Shown: in pieces, positions 60,674-64,000 of the stretch | Position numbering within the stretch: position 1 is the stretch's first letter | How the letters are laid out: the number at the start of each line of letters is the position of its first letter | Assembly (NCBI GenBank): GCA_020152595.1 | Contig: JAIGNY010003255.1 | Span: forward strand, 1-64,000 | Direction of reading: 5' to 3' | DNA length: 64,000 bases | Source of the DNA: Chiridota heheva | Lineage: Eukaryota > Echinodermata > Holothuroidea > Apodida > Chiridotidae | Translations under genes and position numbers: made by a program | Notes under the pieces: model-generated | The model's input: the letters and a program-made list of their open reading frames with translations, nothing else | What the model was told of the DNA's origin: nothing | The model's database searches: none

Positions 60674-60756
60674 ACACGAGATAGCGCAGATGGTTGCGCG
60701 ATCACCAGTAACGTTTTTTTCAGATCATGTCGTGAGTTCGAGCCCCGGAAGAATCG
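60674..60756 (+). repeat. tRNA-like sequence, probably head of a SINE
   Basis: An A box TAGCGCAGATGG (60682-60693) forms a D-arm with GCGC/GCGC pairing. A B box-like GAGTTCGAGCCCC lies at 60734-60746. The anticodon arm cannot be folded and the T stem pairs poorly, so it is not a functional tRNA gene. It is followed by a T-rich tail. Confidence 0.5.
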
Positions 60757-60990
60757 TTTATTTTCTTTCTTTCTTTTCTCAGTAATTTTCATTTGGTGAC
60801 TATCATTGTAGTATTATAATACTAAAATTTTACTTTCACTTTCTGACAAAAAAGCATTGAAAAAAACAAATAAGTTTCTCGTCACAGTAACGTGCTGTGT
60901 ATGTAATTCTGCACACACACAACTTACATGCTAGTGTCTGGCTGTACTGTGTGGTACAAACAGACAGAGGATCGGATCTTGCCTCCACAA

Positions 60991-61005
60991 CCGGAAGTGA
61001 CGTCA
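60991..61005. promoter_or_regulatory. ETS-CRE composite site
   Basis: CCGGAAGTGACGTCA joins an ETS core (CCGGAAGT) to a CRE (TGACGTCA). It is the third TGACGTCA within this element. Confidence 0.35.
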
Positions 61006-61172
61006 AAATATAGTATCCCCCATTTTTACCGTATTTTTACTGAGACGAGCCTTCCTCTTTAACGTTAAGTAACCTACAAAACTAATCTTTTTTCTTGCAC
61101 GATGCTTCGAAGAAAGCCTTGCCTTCTTTGCTGGCCTTGTTGAGCTGACAGTACTACTTGTACTAGGCCTAC

Positions 61173-61238
61173 TTATACTTGAACTTGTACTTGTTGTAGG
61201 CCTAAGGTTACTTCAACTTGAAACACGGTAGCACTATC

Positions 61239-61283
<45 letters not shown>

Positions 61284-61660
61284 TGGACCAGGCCCAACGC
61301 TGGTGTTCTCATCCGGCCTAGTGTTATCTGTAACTAGTGTAGGTTCACCCATCATTTCTGAGGTGGCATCATCACTTTTCCCTTTCTTTATAGTTGGTAC
61401 CGATCCAGGTAACAAAAATGATTTTGTGCTCAGACCAAACGACATTTTTAAACGCTGGTCTGAGGGGAAACATTCTTCTGCAAAATGGTCTCCGCAAATA
61501 ACACTCGACTGTGTAACGTCGTTAGAACTAAAGTCTTCCGGGTAGTTAGCACAAATCTAATCCACAAACGTCGTTGTTTAGCGTCTTGTGGAAATCTGTG
61601 CACCGAAACACCTTTTTACATTTTATTGCTGCATCTACCAACGACAGAACGAAACGGCTT
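61173..61660 (-). pseudogene. THAP zinc-finger protein, broken
   Basis: Minus-strand pieces of a THAP domain in order are: VVGRCSNK (first zinc ligand region, with Ser where a Cys is usual); an in-frame TAA at 61618-61616; HRFPQDAKQRRLWIRFV (61550-61605), the conserved HxFP...W block; a frameshift near 61550; then VICGDHFAEECFPSD with the C-x2-H pair; and LLPGSVPTI, the equivalent of the usual AVPTIF motif. After the domain come an acidic linker and a run of Thr codons from an (AGT)n microsatellite (61237-61280). A THAP domain binds DNA and is common in transposases. Two lesions within the domain show the copy is dead. Confidence 0.75.
61237..61280. repeat. (AGT)n microsatellite
   Basis: About 15 AGT units, read as poly-Thr on the minus strand within the THAP frame. 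Confidence 0.95.
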
Positions 61661-61794
61661 TTTCTTGATTTTTCTTCGAAAAGTTAGTATCAACAGTATT
61701 GTACAATCAGAATCACTATGTCAGCACAGTTTACACACTAACTCAAAACAATCAGCTAGTAATAATATTTAACCACAGTCTATTCACGTAGTTG

Positions 61795-62005
61795 CAAATG
61801 GGTGCCTAACCCTACGTCATCATCAAGCGGTGACGTCACTACGGATTTGTTTCTTTCTTTTTTTTGGCGTCGATGAAAACCGGCAATTTCAAACACATTT
61901 TTTCGTCTGTAAACGATCATTTTTCGTGATTTTTAAGTTGAATATTTAAATTTGAGGGTAATAAAAACCCATAGGCAACATTTTAGCGATTTTTTTTTTC
62001 CATGG
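61795..62005 (-). repeat. Right inverted arm of THAP element
   Basis: Inverted copy of 59063-59275. Contains TGACGTCA at 61831-61838. Confidence 0.9.
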
Positions 62006-62639
62006 CAGGCCCTCTTTAAATTTGGAAACTTTGTATTTTTAAACCATTTTGAAACATTAAAAAATCTTCCGAGCGTCCGGGGTTTTGCCCCTGGATCCCT
62101 ACCAAGCACCATGCACCCAACAATTTTGTCCGATTAGGCTTAAATCTTAGGGAACATTTCTCAAGTGGCTGTTCAGAAATGGTATACCAAATGCGTATCT
62201 GAGTAAAATCTAACATTCAAATTTTAAAATGTCTTCATTTCATTAATCAAATTTTCAAAGTTTGTGTTGGTTTTCAGTAATTTTGGAGCATCCAAAACAA
62301 TCTTAATTTTTCAGAGCTTCTAGACTTTGCAGGGTCCCTTAAGCTGGCACATGGGGTTACGTAGTCCCGCCTTTGGCTCTTGAGTACAGTTCCCCAAGCC
62401 AAAATCTTTGGCAACGACACTGGTGGTGATTGGGGAGGGGAGGGGTTGGTCTGTTCCCAATCGTTCTGCATTGTGTGACAGCAGACACATACATGCAATA
62501 ACGTTTAAAAAATGTACATTTTCGTCGGACAAACTTGTCTTACACCCCATGGCTGACTATAGGCTTGAAGTCAAGTTACACACCTCGGTAAATCATCACT
62601 TTTGGGGTGGTATATGATAAGTTGTTTTTTTCCCAAATT

Positions 62640-62900
62640 AAAGGGTTTTTCGTATCGTAATTCAAAAAATCTAAGAGAGGAGAGGGCGGGGGAGACCGAA
62701 AAAATACCCCTATCTGCCTATTACAAGCCTGAGAGGAAAATTGCAATGCTCGATTACTTAGCAGGTTTTTTTTTTTTTCTTTATTAACGTTTAAGTTGTT
62801 ACAAAATCTTAAATTTTTGGAATATATCTTTAGTTTCCGGGCAGTTTTTTTCAATTTTTAGGAAGTTTATTCAAATTTGACCAAAATTTTCAATACCTTT
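62640..62900. repeat. AATT-rich periodic repeat block, degenerate
   Basis: Phrases such as TTTTTCAATTTTTAGGAAGTT and CAAATTTGACCAAAATTTTC, more eroded than the other blocks. Confidence 0.45.
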
Positions 62901-64000
62901 CTTTGTTTAATCCTTCAGTTAGATTTTCCTTCAATTTCACACTAAATATTTTCCTTCCCAACCAGGTGAAAAACATGTAACCAGAAAGGTGAAATTCTCT
63001 CACGGGGTCCCCCGCCCCCCCCTCCCACCCCTCGTTCTCTAACGCCTCTGTCGGTCCCAAGCATTTCTGCTTGGATGGATCATTTCCCCAACGGGTTGGG
63101 CGAGACTTTATATGTTGAACTTTCCACAATCTGCGACACACTCCAACATTTTCCCGATAAATTTGTCGGAACTTTATCATTTCTGGGGGTGCTGCACCAA
63201 GGGCACATAGAAATCTACTGGTCCAAGTGGAGTTACTGACGCCTTAGGCTGCTATATAGTCAGCTACTAGAATGAAGAATTTTAAGTGTTAGCTATGCAG
63301 CTATGGGGAAATCAAAGTTAGGACCGGCGCCTTGGATCCAGCGGCGCAAAGGCCCAGTGGTCCAGACCGGGGAGCCACACCGCCAGTCCGCCGCTGTGTT
63401 GTATCTCCCCCCATGGCTGCATGGTGACGCTCCTGTCCACAAGTTTCAACATTTAGGCCTACCACTATTAGTTGTTGCAGTTTCCGGCAGGGCCCCAAGA
63501 GGGGGAATTTGTATATTTGTATATATCGTCCGGAAATTACTATATTGTTTACAATGCCAAAGGTTAAAACTAAAAGGGCTTTCAAAACTTGAAAAACCCT
63601 GTATAATTATGAAATTCAGATTTTTCAAGCAAACAGACAGATGGAAACCTTCCGTAATCAGGTAATGCAACCAACACTAAAATCTGCAACAACTAACTCC
63701 TGTTTTCAAACACTGAAAAATAAGTATGAATAAGCAGAGAAGTGAATAATTGTATTTATAAGAACTGCACTATTAGCTTCAGAAGTTAGGTCCTGGGAGC
63801 TAAGGGCTGCCTTTTAGCTCATATACTTCAGCTATGCCGAAAATTGGGGAACAGAGTAAAGTTGCCCAAATGCTTTTTGGAGCGGCCTGGTGCATGTAGC
63901 CCGGATGCCACGGTAAATTCAAATAAACTGCTAATTAGTTGGAATATTCTTATTAACCAGAAAATTGCTTAACCGTTGTGTGCTAGATAAGCATTTGATT
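62901..64000. other. Intergenic, no gene recognised
   Basis: A GC-rich island at about 63320-63440 has open frames on both strands (63303-63665 plus, 63301-63585 minus), but neither has a recognisable motif. It may be part of a dispersed repeat. The rest is AT-rich. Confidence 0.4.

Larger units (their letters stand above)
59050..62015 (-). mobile_element. THAP-domain DNA transposon with about 210-bp inverted ends (Kolobok-like guess)
   Basis: Arms 59063-59275 and 61795-62005 are inverted copies of each other with few differences. TTAA lies just outside at 59046-59049 and 62016-62019. A broken THAP-domain gene reads on the minus strand from the right end, and an exon-like piece on the same strand lies near the left end (59446-59544). 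THAP proteins and TTAA duplications are known for Kolobok elements; P elements also have THAP domains but make 8-bp duplications. The last 15-20 bases of the two ends differ, so the exact termini are uncertain. The interior is too short and broken for an active transposase. Confidence 0.6.

Noticed and set aside
60674-60756. Functional tRNA gene
   Set aside because: The anticodon arm and T stem cannot be formed properly, so it is called tRNA-like only.
63301-63665. Opposing frames of 94 and 120 codons in a GC-rich island
   Set aside because: GC-rich DNA lacks stops by chance; neither strand shows a known domain.

Overview
This window is eukaryotic nuclear DNA. It is visibly AT-rich, almost free of long ORFs, and packed with minisatellites, microsatellites and decayed transposons. 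It carries a Polinton/Maverick-type polymerase remnant, a THAP-domain transposon, a non-LTR retrotransposon fragment, inverted-repeat elements, and exons with GT-AG signals. This mix suggests an invertebrate animal. A marine deuterostome such as an echinoderm (possibly a sea cucumber) is my guess, not something the sequence proves.

The main structure is a large direct duplication. Copy 1 is at 1-13145 (cut by the left window edge) and copy 2 is at about 23585-38540, with about 10.4 kb of other DNA between them. Both copies hold the same parts in the same order: a non-coding left block; a receptor-like gene; a two-unit 195-bp 3' repeat; a 20-bp minisatellite carrying CACGTG; a 36-bp minisatellite capped by a hairpin; a candidate exon with a strong splice acceptor; a 24-bp minisatellite; and a 44-bp minisatellite. 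Copy 2 keeps an intact gene (30953-32530) for a type I membrane protein with Ig-like domains, a repeated glycosylated stalk, one transmembrane helix and a tail with three evenly spaced tyrosine motifs. In copy 1 the gene is a frameshifted pseudogene (5415-6956). Between the left block and the gene, copy 1 holds a Polinton polymerase fossil (about 2508-4512), while copy 2 holds 4.2 kb of unrelated DNA.

The spacer (13.1-23.6 kb) contains a long (AT)n tract and a 3.9-kb inverted-repeat element (15306-19236) whose ends are arrays of GAGCTCG-type palindromes. It also has two blocks of a dispersed, roughly 20-nt-periodic AT repeat that recurs across the window.

The right part (38.5-64 kb) has a 508-bp foldback element with a 6-bp target duplication (43153-43660), an RTE-like LINE remnant (about 46030-46760, minus), and a probable spliced minus-strand gene for a small membrane-anchored protein (48810-53216) with a 100-bp first intron and CRE-like sites upstream. 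It also has a 0.6-kb GT/GTAT/AT microsatellite, a three-unit repeat of about 310-330 bp near 57-58 kb, and a 3-kb element with 210-bp inverted ends and a broken THAP gene (about 59050-62015). No rRNA gene, intact tRNA gene or CRISPR array was seen.
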